NCBI RefSeq assembly: GCF_900162615.1
Contig: NZ_FUFN01000010.1
Span: forward strand, 936,149 to 1,000,148
Direction: 5' to 3'
Source of the DNA: Virgibacillus proomii
GTDB lineage: Bacteria; Bacillota; Bacilli; Bacillales; Amphibacillaceae
Length of the DNA stretch: 64,000 nt
Part shown: positions 8,459 through 16,863 of the stretch, in pieces
How the letters are laid out: each line of letters starts with the position of its first letter
Position numbering within the stretch: position 1 is the first letter of the stretch
Made by a program: the position numbers and the translations under genes
Notes under the pieces: generated by a model
Seen by the model: only the letters and a program-made list of their open reading frames with translations
What the model was told of the DNA's origin: nothing
Database searches by the model: none

Positions 8459-9850
8459 TTATACCCAGCCAAAACCTCTTACGACCTGAGCAATTGTAAA
8501 AGTTACTATAATAGCGATAGCTGTCGGTAGAGCAAAGGAAACAAATGTCCATTTGGCGCTTTTTGTTTCTTTCCAAATATTTAGCATCGTTGTTCCACAA
8601 GGATAATGTAAAAGCGAAAACAGCATCATGTTTAGTGCGGTTAACCACGTCCAGCCATGATCGAGAAAGATTTGTTTTAAATCACTTAAGTTATCTACTT
8701 CAATCATAGATCCAGTGGCGAGGTATCCCATTAACAGAATTGGTAGGACAATTTCATTTGCTGGAAATCCTAAAATAAAGGCGGTTAAAATAAAACCGTC
8801 TAATCCGATAGCATGAGCGAATGGATCTAAAAAGCCGGCAAAATGCTCGAGTACACTTTGATCACCAACAAAGATATTTGCCAAAATCCATGTGATGATC
8901 GAGGCTGGTGCAGCAACAATAACAGCTCTTTTTAAAACAAACCATGATTTATCTAATGTAGCCCGAACAATCGTGTTCCATATTTTCGGTTTTCTATAAG
9001 GTGGTAATTCCAGTGTATAATGAGATGGCACACCTCGTAATAACGTTTTAGACAATGACCAAGAAACAAAAACAGTCATTACAATACCGAACAATACAAT
9101 CCCAACAACAACAGCTGCTGACACGAAGGTACTCATCCCGCCTGAAAATCCGGCAGCCATAAATAACCCAGCAAGTAAAATTAATAATGGCCAACGACCA
9201 TTACAAGGTACAAAGTTGTTTGTTAAAATAGCTATCATACGTTCTCTTGGCGACTCTATGATTCTCGATGACATAACCGCAGCTGCATTACAGCCAAATC
9301 CCATCGCCATGGTTAGGGATTGTTTTCCATGAGCCCCTGATTTTTTAAATACTCGGTCCAAATTAAAAGCAACTCGTGGCAAGTAACCAAAGTTCTCAAG
9401 TAATGCGAACATAGGGAAGAAAATTGCCATCGGAGGTAACATGACACTCACAACCCATGATGTTCCTCGATAAAATCCTTCAACTAAAACTCCGTATAGC
9501 CAGTCAGGAGCGTGTACCAATTGAAAAAAAGCAGTAAGCCAACCTTCAACAACGGAAAAGATTTTGGTGATGACAATTCCTGGATAGTTTGCTCCTACAA
9601 TCGTTAAATAAATGACAACTCCGAGTAACATAAGCATAATTGGGAAACCGTATATGCGTGATGTTAGGATTTTATCCAAGTTTTCATCGAGCCAAGATAC
9701 TTTTTTCTTCGTATAATGAACCGATTTATTCGTAAGAGTTTGTGAAGTTTGATAGATTCTAGAAACGATATGATCTCTCATTTCATGGGAAGTATTGTCA
9801 CCATATTGTTTAAAAAGCTGATCAAGTTGATGTTCTGCATTATGCGCCAT
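8459..9850 (-). CDS. feoB: FeoB ferrous iron transporter, membrane part (split gene)
   Basis: 463 residues containing the permease half of FeoB: two Gate regions with the conserved cysteine motifs GFGCNAAAVMSS and LHYPCGTTM, and about eight or more hydrophobic segments. Its first 80 residues correspond to the linker after the G domain in one-piece FeoB (SRIYGFP precedes the first membrane segment). It begins at ATG 9850 behind AAGGGAGGG and overlaps the G-domain gene by 11 bases in another frame. FeoB is normally one chain of about 650-700 residues, so this is a two-protein FeoB. The clean ribosome site argues for an evolved split rather than a sequencing error. Confidence 0.88.
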   Translation of the reverse strand: MAHNAEHQLDQLFKQYGDNTSHEMRDHIVSRIYQTSQTLTNKSVHYTKKKVSWLDENLDKILTSRIYGFPIMLMLLGVVIYLTIVGANYPGIVITKIFSVVEGWLTAFFQLVHAPDWLYGVLVEGFYRGTSWVVSVMLPPMAIFFPMFALLENFGYLPRVAFNLDRVFKKSGAHGKQSLTMAMGFGCNAAAVMSSRIIESPRERMIAILTNNFVPCNGRWPLLILLAGLFMAAGFSGGMSTFVSAAVVVGIVLFGIVMTVFVSWSLSKTLLRGVPSHYTLELPPYRKPKIWNTIVRATLDKSWFVLKRAVIVAAPASIITWILANIFVGDQSVLEHFAGFLDPFAHAIGLDGFILTAFILGFPANEIVLPILLMGYLATGSMIEVDNLSDLKQIFLDHGWTWLTALNMMLFSLLHYPCGTTMLNIWKETKSAKWTFVSFALPTAIAIIVTFTIAQVVRGFGWV

Positions 9851-10571
9851 GACAGCACCCTCCCTTCATTGGCTCATGTTTTAAACTTGTAAACTCTGGA
9901 TTACTAATATATGCTTTTAAAGCTTCCAGTAATTTAGTATCGCCATCTAACAAACGTAATGCTACCCACCTTGAGGGTAAAGCATCTCCAACAATTTGCT
10001 TAATCTGCGGTTCTAATTCGTTAATTTGTTTTTCAACCATAGAATTATATTTAATTTTATATGGATTTGTATGAATTTTTCCTTCAATCATCTGATCAAT
10101 GGTTTTCAACAGTTGAATAATACCCATTTTTTCTCGTGCGGAGATCAATACAACGGGGATACCAAGCTGTCTCGATAACTCCTCTTTATCTATTGTTATC
10201 CCTTTATTCCTTGCTTCATCAATAAGGTTCACACATAGGATTGCTTGATCTGTCATTTCTAATACTTGCAATGCTAAATTCAAATTTCTTGCTAATGATG
10301 TAGCATCGACAACGACTACTGTAACATCCGGCTGTTCAAAAATAATGTAGTCTCTGGCAACCTCTTCATCGGCTGAGTTTGAATAGAGTGAATAAGTTCC
10401 AGGCAAATCAATTACTTTATATATATGCTTATCTGTTTTTAATTCGCCTTCTGCAAGCATAACGGTTTTACCAGGCCAGTTTCCGGTATGTTGCCTTAAG
10501 CCTGTCAGTAGATTAAAAAGTGTACTTTTCCCTGTATTAGGATTTCCCGCTAAAGCAATTGTATGACTCAT
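9840..10571 (-). CDS. feoB: FeoB GTP-binding domain as a separate protein
   Basis: 243-residue G protein: G1 GNPNTGKST (9-17), G3 DLPGTYS (55-61), G4 NLID (115-118, where NxxD is expected), G5 SAR. A helical GDI-like region follows to the C-terminus. The chain ends MKGGCCHGA, a Cys-Cys-His tail, exactly where the membrane half would continue. It starts one base after the feoA stop. In one-piece FeoB this domain gates iron passage; here it would have to associate with the separately made permease. Confidence 0.9.
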   Translation of the reverse strand: MSHTIALAGNPNTGKSTLFNLLTGLRQHTGNWPGKTVMLAEGELKTDKHIYKVIDLPGTYSLYSNSADEEVARDYIIFEQPDVTVVVVDATSLARNLNLALQVLEMTDQAILCVNLIDEARNKGITIDKEELSRQLGIPVVLISAREKMGIIQLLKTIDQMIEGKIHTNPYKIKYNSMVEKQINELEPQIKQIVGDALPSRWVALRLLDGDTKLLEALKAYISNPEFTSLKHEPMKGGCCHGA

Positions 10572-10572
10572 T

Positions 10573-10824
10573 TTATATCACCTCTTTCAGTACTTTTTTT
10601 CCATAAATTAATGAGCTTTCTTCTTTTCTTAAGGCAATCGTCGTATTGAATACTTTAAATGCGATAGGATCTCCTAAGGGGCTTTTTTGCACCACTTCAA
10701 TAACTGCACCTTGTACGAACCCTAAATCAAGCAGCCTCCTTCGCATAATATCTTTTACTTGTATAGAAGTTATTTCTAGTTTGTCTCCAATTTGAAATTG
10801 ATAAATTGGCTTATCTTCAATCAT
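10573..10824 (-). CDS. feoA: FeoA
   Basis: Small SH3-like partner of FeoB, required for ferrous iron uptake. RRRLLDLGFVQGAVIEV and PLGDPIAFKV are the family signature. The start at the second ATG (10824, 83 residues) is preferred because AAAGGAG lies 9 bases upstream; the first ATG (10833) abuts that site. First gene of the feoA-feoB(N)-feoB(C) operon. Confidence 0.9.
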   Translation of the reverse strand: MIEDKPIYQFQIGDKLEITSIQVKDIMRRRLLDLGFVQGAVIEVVQKSPLGDPIAFKVFNTTIALRKEESSLIYGKKVLKEVI

Positions 10825-10846
10825 TTCTGACATCTCCTTTGGTCTA

Positions 10847-10976
10847 TAGGCAAACAGTTGGTCTAAGGAAACATATATATAGAATTATATTTTATGTAAC
10901 ATATGAAAGGTTGGGTAAAACGTTCAATTGTTTCCTTTCTAAATATATTATGATTATAACTTAAAAAGTTTGCCTA
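10847..10976. promoter_or_regulatory. feo upstream region with distant inverted 9-mers
   Basis: TAGGCAAAC at 10847-10855 and GTTTGCCTA at 10968-10976 are exact reverse complements, 112 bases apart, flanking the AT-rich feo promoter region. TAGG/CCTA half-sites are reminiscent of DtxR-family iron operators, but no full palindrome or clear Fur box was found. Suggestive only. Confidence 0.3.
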
Positions 10977-10986
10977 GCACAACTAA

Positions 10987-11735
10987 AAAACAACTAAAAT
11001 TAATGGCAGTTTTTTACGAGATATCGAAATCAATGAACTTATGAGAGTAGCTTTAAGCTGTTTATTTCCTTATACAAGATGGCCATTTGGAGAACATCTA
11101 TCTGTTGTAGGTACTACCGAATACTATAAATTAAAACAATATGATTTAAGTGGTATTGATTTTATTGTGAGTTCTATTCCGATTAAAGATGTGTTACCTG
11201 TACCTGTTATTGAAGTAAATGCAATATTAGGTAATCAGGATATACGTGCTATTAGACGATATGTTTATCATGATCAACTAAATAAAAATATATTTTTCAC
11301 TGAGGATTTAACATTTTTACCAAAAAGCAAGTGTTGGAGTATTTGTGCAACATTTTACATGAAAGAAATTTGATTGATTACACATTTTTACCGGCTATTT
11401 ATGAACGAGAAAAGATTGCTCCTACAGCTTTTGGAAATCTAGTAGCCATCCCCCATCCAATTGTACCAAAATCACGGAAAACATTTTTAACAGTTTGTAC
11501 GTTGAAAAAACCAATTTTATGGGCAGATAAACAAGTTCAGTTTATTTGCTTAATTAGTATAAAGAAAAATACCGAAGAAGAATTACAACCAATGTATGAT
11601 TTAATAAGCGAAATCATTGATAATAACTGCCTTGTGCAACATTTAATTAAAGCTAGTACGTATCATGATTTTGTTAAGCAATTATCCAAATGTGGTATTA
11701 ATTTTATAAGCTGTCGAAACCATGTTGTTAAGTGA
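10987..11735 (+). pseudogene. C-terminal remnant of a BglG-type PTS regulator (EIIB/EIIA domains)
   Basis: Frame 1 from 10987 (LRDIEINELMRVAL.. then SVVGTTEYYKLKQYDL and IDFIVSSIPI) looks like the GatB/EIIB-like domain of LicR/MtlR-type activators. The sequence then shifts frame at about 11320 into KKQVLEYLCNILHERNL, GNLVAIPHPIVP and WADKQVQFICLIS, a fructose-type EIIA domain (His in IPHP). The DNA-binding domain and PRDs that should precede are missing. No sugar PTS genes are nearby. Broken by truncation and at least one indel. Confidence 0.75.
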
Positions 11736-11740
11736 ACAAA

Positions 11741-12177
11741 ATGAGGTGTGTATATTGTTTTTCTTGACCGGTTTCCTTATTTATTACAGATGGTTTTAAA
11801 CGTATCGCTTATTTTTCTTGCCATCATTCTTCATTTCTTCTCCTCAAAGAATTAGTGGTATTTGCTCGTATTTTGTTGGCAAAAGAAACGGCAGATCATC
11901 AACTGTTTTTAGCAAATATTTTAATTTTCTTTTTTTATTTTGAATTTGTAGCAATGATTGTAAAGTATTTTAAAGAGAACTACCATTTCCCGCTCCGTTA
12001 TTTTTTGTATATTGGAATAACGGCAATGATTCGTTTATTATTGTCGAGCATGATAACGCGGTTCATACGATGCTTTACTCTTTTGTGATACTTATTTTAA
12101 TTATTGGCTACTTTATTATGAACTTGACACTTTGCGAACGTCCTCAAAGCAAATGGTTCTTTCACAAAAATGATTAA
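11741..12177 (+). pseudogene. psiE: PsiE-like membrane protein, frameshifted
   Basis: Pieces in three frames add up to a phosphate-starvation-inducible PsiE homologue: LLQMVLNVSLIFLAIILHFF (about 11783-11842), then ILIFFFYFEFVAMIVKYF and YHFPLRYFLYIGITAMIRLL (11855-12040), then VEHDNAVHTMLYSFVIL to a stop at 12175-12177. At least two indels. The YFEF and FPLRYFLYIGITA motifs are characteristic. The function is unknown even for intact PsiE. Confidence 0.75.
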
Positions 12178-12235
12178 AACATAATGGATGATATGATTTT
12201 TTCTTTGCTTTTGAAATAGGTATTGACTAACATAG

Positions 12236-12270
12236 AAAAAAGGATTGGTACAAAAAGCCAATCCTTTTTA
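12236..12270. terminator. Hairpin terminator between convergent genes
   Basis: AAAAGGATTGG pairs with CCAATCCTTTTT, with T residues on the plus strand and A residues on the left (T on the minus strand). It could end both the psiE relic transcript and the minus-strand small gene whose stop lies inside it. Confidence 0.75.
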
Positions 12271-12405
12271 TTTATTCTTATCTTTATCGTGGTGTTTTAA
12301 AGCCAACCTTGTGGAATAGTACACAACGATACCAATAACAAGTAGGTTAATAATCCATCCGAGGAGTCCAAACCCTGCGAAATGAAGCCCATATCCGCCC
12401 ATCAT
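12268..12405 (-). CDS. Small one-helix membrane protein, 45 residues
   Basis: ATG ATG start at 12405/12402 behind AAGGGGTG on the minus strand. The product begins MMGGYGLHFAGFGLLGW, continues with a hydrophobic segment (WIINLLVIGIVVYY, about 17-30) and ends in a charged tail KHHDKDKNK. The Gly/aromatic N-terminus resembles small proteins often found beside metal- or envelope-stress two-component systems, such as the one at 13416-15477. No function can be assigned. Confidence 0.7.
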   Translation of the reverse strand: MMGGYGLHFAGFGLLGWIINLLVIGIVVYYSTRLALKHHDKDKNK

Positions 12406-12426
12406 GCGTGCTCACCCCTTTTTTAT

Positions 12427-12573
12427 CCCGCATGTAAGATGCCGTAAGACTCCCACTTCAAACTTTTGAGTTGATATAACAGGGTGAAGTGGAAGAAACG
12501 GCACCTAAATGCCCGATTCGTTCAACTAACATTTCTTGGGAAAGGCATTCCAAGAAATGAAGTTTCACTTTAT
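12427..12573 (+). repeat. R element, short form
   Basis: Starts CCCGCATGTAAGATGCCGTAAG; hairpin arms TGCCGT..ACGGCA and CCACTTC..GAAGTGG; terminal hairpin CATTTCTTGG..CCAAGAAATG; ends CACTTTAT. It lacks the GGGCCTTTAGGTCATACC module. The final TTTAT supplies the TAA stop of the minus-strand gene at 12570-12806. Confidence 0.85.
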
Positions 12574-12806
12574 TCGTTAGGTCTATCAAACTCCTTTTGG
12601 GGACCTCTGTCAAATTGACCGTTTCCATGACAGAAATTAAACATTGCTTCATAATCTTCGTTAGAGAAGTTTGGATGCATTTTTTCCATATAAGGTCTCA
12701 TCTCATTTAAGAATTGATTATTCTCATTTGTATCGGCAAACGTGTAAGTTGCTGCACCTCCAATGATTACTGCACCTGCTAGGATACCGATTATCATTTT
12801 TTTCAT
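12570..12806 (-). CDS. Small secreted protein, 78 residues
   Basis: ATG 12806 sits behind AAAGGAG; the longer upstream frame lacks a ribosome site. MKKMIIGILAGAVIIGG then ATYTFADT is a clear signal peptide with likely cleavage after TFA. The mature part, MRPYMEKMHPNFSNEDYEAM with a single Cys in NFCHGNG, resembles small Bacillus secreted proteins with a MHPNxS..CHG motif. It is encoded divergently from the two-component system at 13416, and that pairing suggests regulation by it. Its stop codon lies in the adjacent R repeat, so the original C-terminus may have been longer. Confidence 0.8.
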   Translation of the reverse strand: MKKMIIGILAGAVIIGGAATYTFADTNENNQFLNEMRPYMEKMHPNFSNEDYEAMFNFCHGNGQFDRGPQKEFDRPNE

Positions 12807-13084
12807 TTTCTCCAACTCCTTTCTTTTGATCATTTTTATCATACCGAATTGTTTTGAGGAACCTATGAAGAACTTATGTAGAAGTTGTGAAGATGTATTT
12901 TTCCACTTCATCGCATGGTATCATGAATAATAGTTAAGAATATATAAAAAAACACGCATCTAAAAATATGTTTAGTAAGTAATGTTTTATCCATTTAAGG
13001 CTATTAAAAGCCGTCCAAATAAAACCGCTTTGCTTTATTTTTAATATCTTCTGATGTACAACTGGTTATGCGTATAAAATTTTT

Positions 13085-13340
13085 ATTCCGCATCTAAAGT
13101 GCCGTAAGACCCCTGCTTCATAGGGCTAAAGGCAACTAAATGCCTTGATTTAATTCGGGACAACAGGACAAGGAAAGCTTCTTGATTAGACATCGCACGC
13201 AGAAAAAGCGCACTTCTTTTTCAATGACAGAGTTGCTACGGCAGCGACGCATCGCACGCAGAAAAAGTGTTCTTCTTTTTCAATAACAAGGAAAGCTTTG
13301 GATGAAGGAAAAACACCACTGAATGAATTTCACTTTTATA
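13085..13340 (+). repeat. Degenerate R variant with internal direct repeat
   Basis: Begins like R (TTCCGCATCTAAAGTGCCGTAAG) but continues into GGACAACAGGACAAGGAAAGC. It contains a 39-base direct repeat, CATCGCACGCAGAAAAAG.., at 13191-13229 and 13250-13288, with five differences by eye. It ends GAATTTCACTTTTAT. It occupies the leader of the two-component operon, so the promoter is either upstream or in 13340-13400. Confidence 0.6.
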
Positions 13341-13415
13341 AAAAGGTACGTAAACATTTTAAACGTTTTCTGCTTTTAGAATGTATAGTAATTCATTGAA
13401 GGGGAGAGGGTAACG

Positions 13416-14129
13416 GTGACAAAAATACTAATTGTTGACGACGAAGAAGTTATTCGTGAAGTGTTAGCAGCTTATTTTGAAAAAGAGGGCTGGAATATTA
13501 TATTTGCAACAAATGGATTAGAAGCTTTAAAACAAATAAAGGAAGAAAACCCCGATATTATTATTCTTGATTTAATGTTGCCGGATATTTCGGGGGAAGA
13601 GGTTTGCAGATTAACAAGAAAAGATAACGATGTTCCGATCATTATGCTTACAGCTAAATCTGCAGAGGATGATATTATAAATGGGATCGTCATCGGAGCA
13701 GATGATTATGTAACCAAACCATTTAGTCCAAGAGAAGTAGTTGTCCGTACTAAAGGATTGTTACGACGAGTGAGAAAATCAATAAGTAATCGTAAACTCA
13801 GCTTTAATAATCAACAATTAGTTATTGATCATTTTAAAAAAGAAGTTCGTTTTAATGATCAACTCATTTCACTAACTCCGAATGAATATAAAATATTAGT
13901 AACCATGGCAAGTTATCCGGGTAGAGTGTACAGCCGAGGTGATTTATTAGTTAAGATTCAAGAAGATGATAACTATTTTGAAGGTTATGAGCGAAGTATT
14001 GATACACATATTAAAAATTTGCGAAAAAAGATCGAAACAGATTCTCGACAACCTGTGTTTATTTTGACTGTATTTGGAATGGGATATAAGTTTGGAGGAA
14101 AGCCGGATGAGGCTAACACTTCGTACTAA
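13416..14129 (+). CDS. OmpR-family response regulator
   Basis: 237 residues: receiver domain with acidic pair Asp8/Asp9, phospho-acceptor Asp52 (IILDLMLPD), Thr79 and Lys101 (VTKPFS), then a winged-helix domain (about 135-230; TPNEYKILVTM, YERSIDTHIKNLRKKI). It starts at GTG 13416 behind GGGGAGAGGG. It overlaps the sensor kinase gene by 23 bases, so the two are coupled. Likely targets include the divergent small secreted protein. Confidence 0.92.
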   Translation: MTKILIVDDEEVIREVLAAYFEKEGWNIIFATNGLEALKQIKEENPDIIILDLMLPDISGEEVCRLTRKDNDVPIIMLTAKSAEDDIINGIVIGADDYVTKPFSPREVVVRTKGLLRRVRKSISNRKLSFNNQQLVIDHFKKEVRFNDQLISLTPNEYKILVTMASYPGRVYSRGDLLVKIQEDDNYFEGYERSIDTHIKNLRKKIETDSRQPVFILTVFGMGYKFGGKPDEANTSY

Positions 14130-15477
14130 GATCTTTATCTATTTATTAATTGTTTCCCTGAGCGGGGTGTTTTTAACAAGTTTTTCCATATTTTTTGGTG
14201 TTGAAAATCAATTTTCTAGCTATCTAGAGGAAAGTAGAGAAGAAAAGATATCTTTAATAGAAGAAGAAATTACTAAGACCTATCAACAAACAGGAAGATT
14301 ATTAAGTGACCAAGGAAGTAGTATGTTGCATAATCAAGCAATGACAGAAAACCTATATTATAAAATCGTTGATAAAAATGGAAATGTCATTGCAGATACA
14401 ACAATGATGCAACGGATGATGCACCGAATGCATGGTTATTCCCAATCAGAAGCCACCGATTTCGATTCAAGCTCACATACGATAAAATTAGGAGGTGAAG
14501 CAATTGGTGAACTGGAAGTCATATACCCCGTAGAATTAGTTGGTGAGGATTTTACATTTTTGAAATCAATCAAACAAAATATTCTTATTGCTGTTCTTGT
14601 TATTTTGTTCTTGTCCATTTTATTTAGCTTTTTATTTTCCAGACGATTAACTGCTGGCTTTATACGTTTAACTAAAGCTATTCAGGAGTTAAAACGACAT
14701 AAACGGGTAAATGTCCCTGTAAAGGATTTAACTATTGAAATGCAACAGCTTGGAGAGTCCTTTAATGAGTTAGCTACATCACTTGCCAAGGAAGAAAAAT
14801 TAAGAAAACAATTTACAGCTGATTTTGCGCATGAATTAAGAACGCCGTTAGCAACATTACGCAGTCAACTAGAAGCTTATCAGGATGGGATTTGGGAGCC
14901 TACTCCGGAACGTCTTGAAAAAAGTCATCATGAATTAATGCGCTTAGTTCGCTTAGTTAATGAATTGGAAAAGCTGATTGCAGTGGAAAATCCACAAAAA
15001 AAATTAAACTTTGTAACATTGGAAGCTGGAAAACTAATTAGCTTATTAGCGAATCAATTTAGTCCACTATTTCAGGAGAAAAACGTGATTTTAGAAGTAA
15101 TTCCTCCTCAAGAAGCGAGTTATTTTAAAGGGGATTATGATCGGGTTATCCAAATATTAACAAATCTTGTTAATAATGCATTGCAATATACGCCCGCCGG
15201 TAAAAAGGTATCTATTTTTGTAGAAGATCGACATGATTATGTCTGCTTTGTTATGAAAGATGAAGGAATTGGAATAAAAGAAGGAGATCTGCCTTTTTTA
15301 TTTGAAAGATTCTATCGTGGTGATAAATCGAGAGCAACGAAAACAGGTGGAATTGGAATTGGATTGTCGATTGTAAAGGCGCTGGTAGACGCACATCAGG
15401 GAACCATTCATTTTGAAAGTGAGGTTGGCCATGGTACAACGGTTACAGTTTGTTTTTTAAAAAGAGGAATAAATTAA
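14107..15477 (+). CDS. Sensor histidine kinase with extracytoplasmic Met/His cluster
   Basis: ATG 14107 is chosen because TGGAGGAAAG precedes it (456 residues). It has membrane helices at about 9-30 and 157-178 and an outside domain of about 125 residues between them. That domain has a conspicuous metal-ligand-like cluster, MMQRMMHRMHG, at 100-110 (five Met, two His). A HAMP linker follows, then the phosphorylation site His242 (FAHELRTPLA) and ATPase N, G1 and G2 boxes (NLVNNALQY, DEGIGI, GGIGIGLSI). Met/His clusters of this kind bind Cu(I) or Ag(I) in other proteins; sensing of metal is inference. Confidence 0.9.
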   Translation: MRLTLRTKIFIYLLIVSLSGVFLTSFSIFFGVENQFSSYLEESREEKISLIEEEITKTYQQTGRLLSDQGSSMLHNQAMTENLYYKIVDKNGNVIADTTMMQRMMHRMHGYSQSEATDFDSSSHTIKLGGEAIGELEVIYPVELVGEDFTFLKSIKQNILIAVLVILFLSILFSFLFSRRLTAGFIRLTKAIQELKRHKRVNVPVKDLTIEMQQLGESFNELATSLAKEEKLRKQFTADFAHELRTPLATLRSQLEAYQDGIWEPTPERLEKSHHELMRLVRLVNELEKLIAVENPQKKLNFVTLEAGKLISLLANQFSPLFQEKNVILEVIPPQEASYFKGDYDRVIQILTNLVNNALQYTPAGKKVSIFVEDRHDYVCFVMKDEGIGIKEGDLPFLFERFYRGDKSRATKTGGIGIGLSIVKALVDAHQGTIHFESEVGHGTTVTVCFLKRGIN

Positions 15478-15595
15478 ATTAGCTAGCTGATGCATGAACA
15501 GCAATTTTGCAAGAACAAATATTGGTATAAAATAGTTATACTAGACAAAGGAAATTTTGAGTAGTTTGTAGCAATTCATAGCAACTTATTTTCCT

Positions 15596-16125
15596 GTACT
15601 ATAGGAAAGTATAAAATTTTAGGGTTTATCCCGCATGTAAGGTGCCGTAAGACTCCCACTTCAAGTCCTGAGTTTGTGCAGAGGGTCAAAGTGGGATAAA
15701 ACGGCACCTAAATGCCCGATTGGTTCATCTGGAATTTCTTGGGAAAAGCATTCAAGAAATGAAGTTTCACTTTATCCCGCATGTAAGGTGCCGTAAGACT
15801 CCCACTTCAAGTCCTGAGTTTGTGCAGAGGGTCAAAGTGGGATAAAACGGCACCTAAATGCCCGATTGGTTCATCTGGCATTTCTTGGGAAAAGCATTCA
15901 AGAAATGAAGTTTCACTTTATCCCGCATGTAAGGTGCCGTAAGTTTCCCACTTCAAGTCCTGAGTTCGTGCAAAGGGGCTAAGTCGGAGAAAACGGCACC
16001 TAAATGCCCGATTGGTTCATCTAGCATTTCTTGGGAAAAGCATTCAAGAAATGAAGTTTCACTTTATCGTATAAGAAAAACTACAGCTTTCGCTAAAGAC
16101 TTGGCGACAAGCCAAGTCTTTCTAA
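15596..16125 (+). repeat. E element carrying three tandem R units of 146 bp
   Basis: E left arm 15596-15629, R units 15630-15775, 15776-15921 and 15922-16067 (each exactly 146 bp, short form), E right arm 16068-16125. Units 1 and 2 differ at one or two bases; unit 3 differs in the first hairpin (AGTTTCCCACTT and GCTAAGTCGGAG). All share terminal TTTAT, so tandem growth could occur by recombination between these boundaries. Confidence 0.9.
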
Positions 16126-16349
16126 GAAGTAAGTCTTTTAGGATAAGTGTTTTATGTTTTATCAAGAGGAGTAGATACAAGGATAATTTCCAGTATAAGC
16201 ATGAATTGTATCAATTAAGTAATCCAAATAGGGAGCTAACCTTCCCATTGATGACAACTTCGCTTTGTAAAATGAAGTGTGTGCCATTTTATTTTCTGTA
16301 CGTATTTGTATATAACAAATAAAAACATTAAAGTAGGGAGTTAAAGTGA

Positions 16350-16751
16350 ATGAATCGAAAAATTGAATATATATTAGGAATTGTTGGTTTTTCAATGGAT
16401 GCATTAGTGGCCATTATGAGTGGAGTTTTTCTACTTATACTTCATAGTGGGGTAGATTTTCTAAAAGACGCTATTGACCCAACGGAATATGGGGCGTTTT
16501 CTGATTTTTTCCCCGTATTTATTAATTTATTGTGGATTCCTATTCTTGGGTGTGTTATTAGCTTTATTTTAGGGTTAATTGCAGTAGTAAATATAAAAAA
16601 GAATCCGAAAGTTGCCGGAGGTTTTTTCATAGCAGCTGCGATAATTAGTAGTTGGTTGTTGTTTTCAGGATTTTTCTTTCAATCTGTATTTTATTTAATT
16701 GCTGGGATTATGTGCTTTGTACGAAAACCAGAAGATAGCGCTATGGAATAA
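16350..16751 (+). CDS. DUF4064 family membrane protein
   Basis: 133 residues with four hydrophobic segments (about 8-32, 48-76, 86-105, 107-125) and the N-terminal MNRKIEYILGIVG typical of DUF4064 proteins common in Bacillaceae. Ribosome site AGGGAGT lies before ATG 16350. A single gene with no known function. Confidence 0.8.
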   Translation: MNRKIEYILGIVGFSMDALVAIMSGVFLLILHSGVDFLKDAIDPTEYGAFSDFFPVFINLLWIPILGCVISFILGLIAVVNIKKNPKVAGGFFIAAAIISSWLLFSGFFFQSVFYLIAGIMCFVRKPEDSAME

Positions 16752-16817
16752 GCTAAAAATCGAGAGAATAGAGTAGATTATCCTTACTTAAATGTAGCTG
16801 CCAGAAGATTGAAAACA

Positions 16818-16848
16818 CCCCAGAAGTATCTTACTCTAACTTCTGGGG
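16818..16848 (-). terminator. Terminator hairpin (sortase side)
   Basis: CCCCAGAAGT and ACTTCTGGGG form a 10-bp perfect stem, followed on the minus strand by TGTTTTC. It lies 16 bases past the sortase stop and also downstream of the DUF4064 gene. Confidence 0.7.
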
Positions 16849-16863
16849 AAATGAGGGTTACTG

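Noticed and set aside
16101..16322. 73-codon open frame after the E-R3 repeat
   Set aside because: Begins inside the E hairpin and lacks a ribosome site; probably chance.
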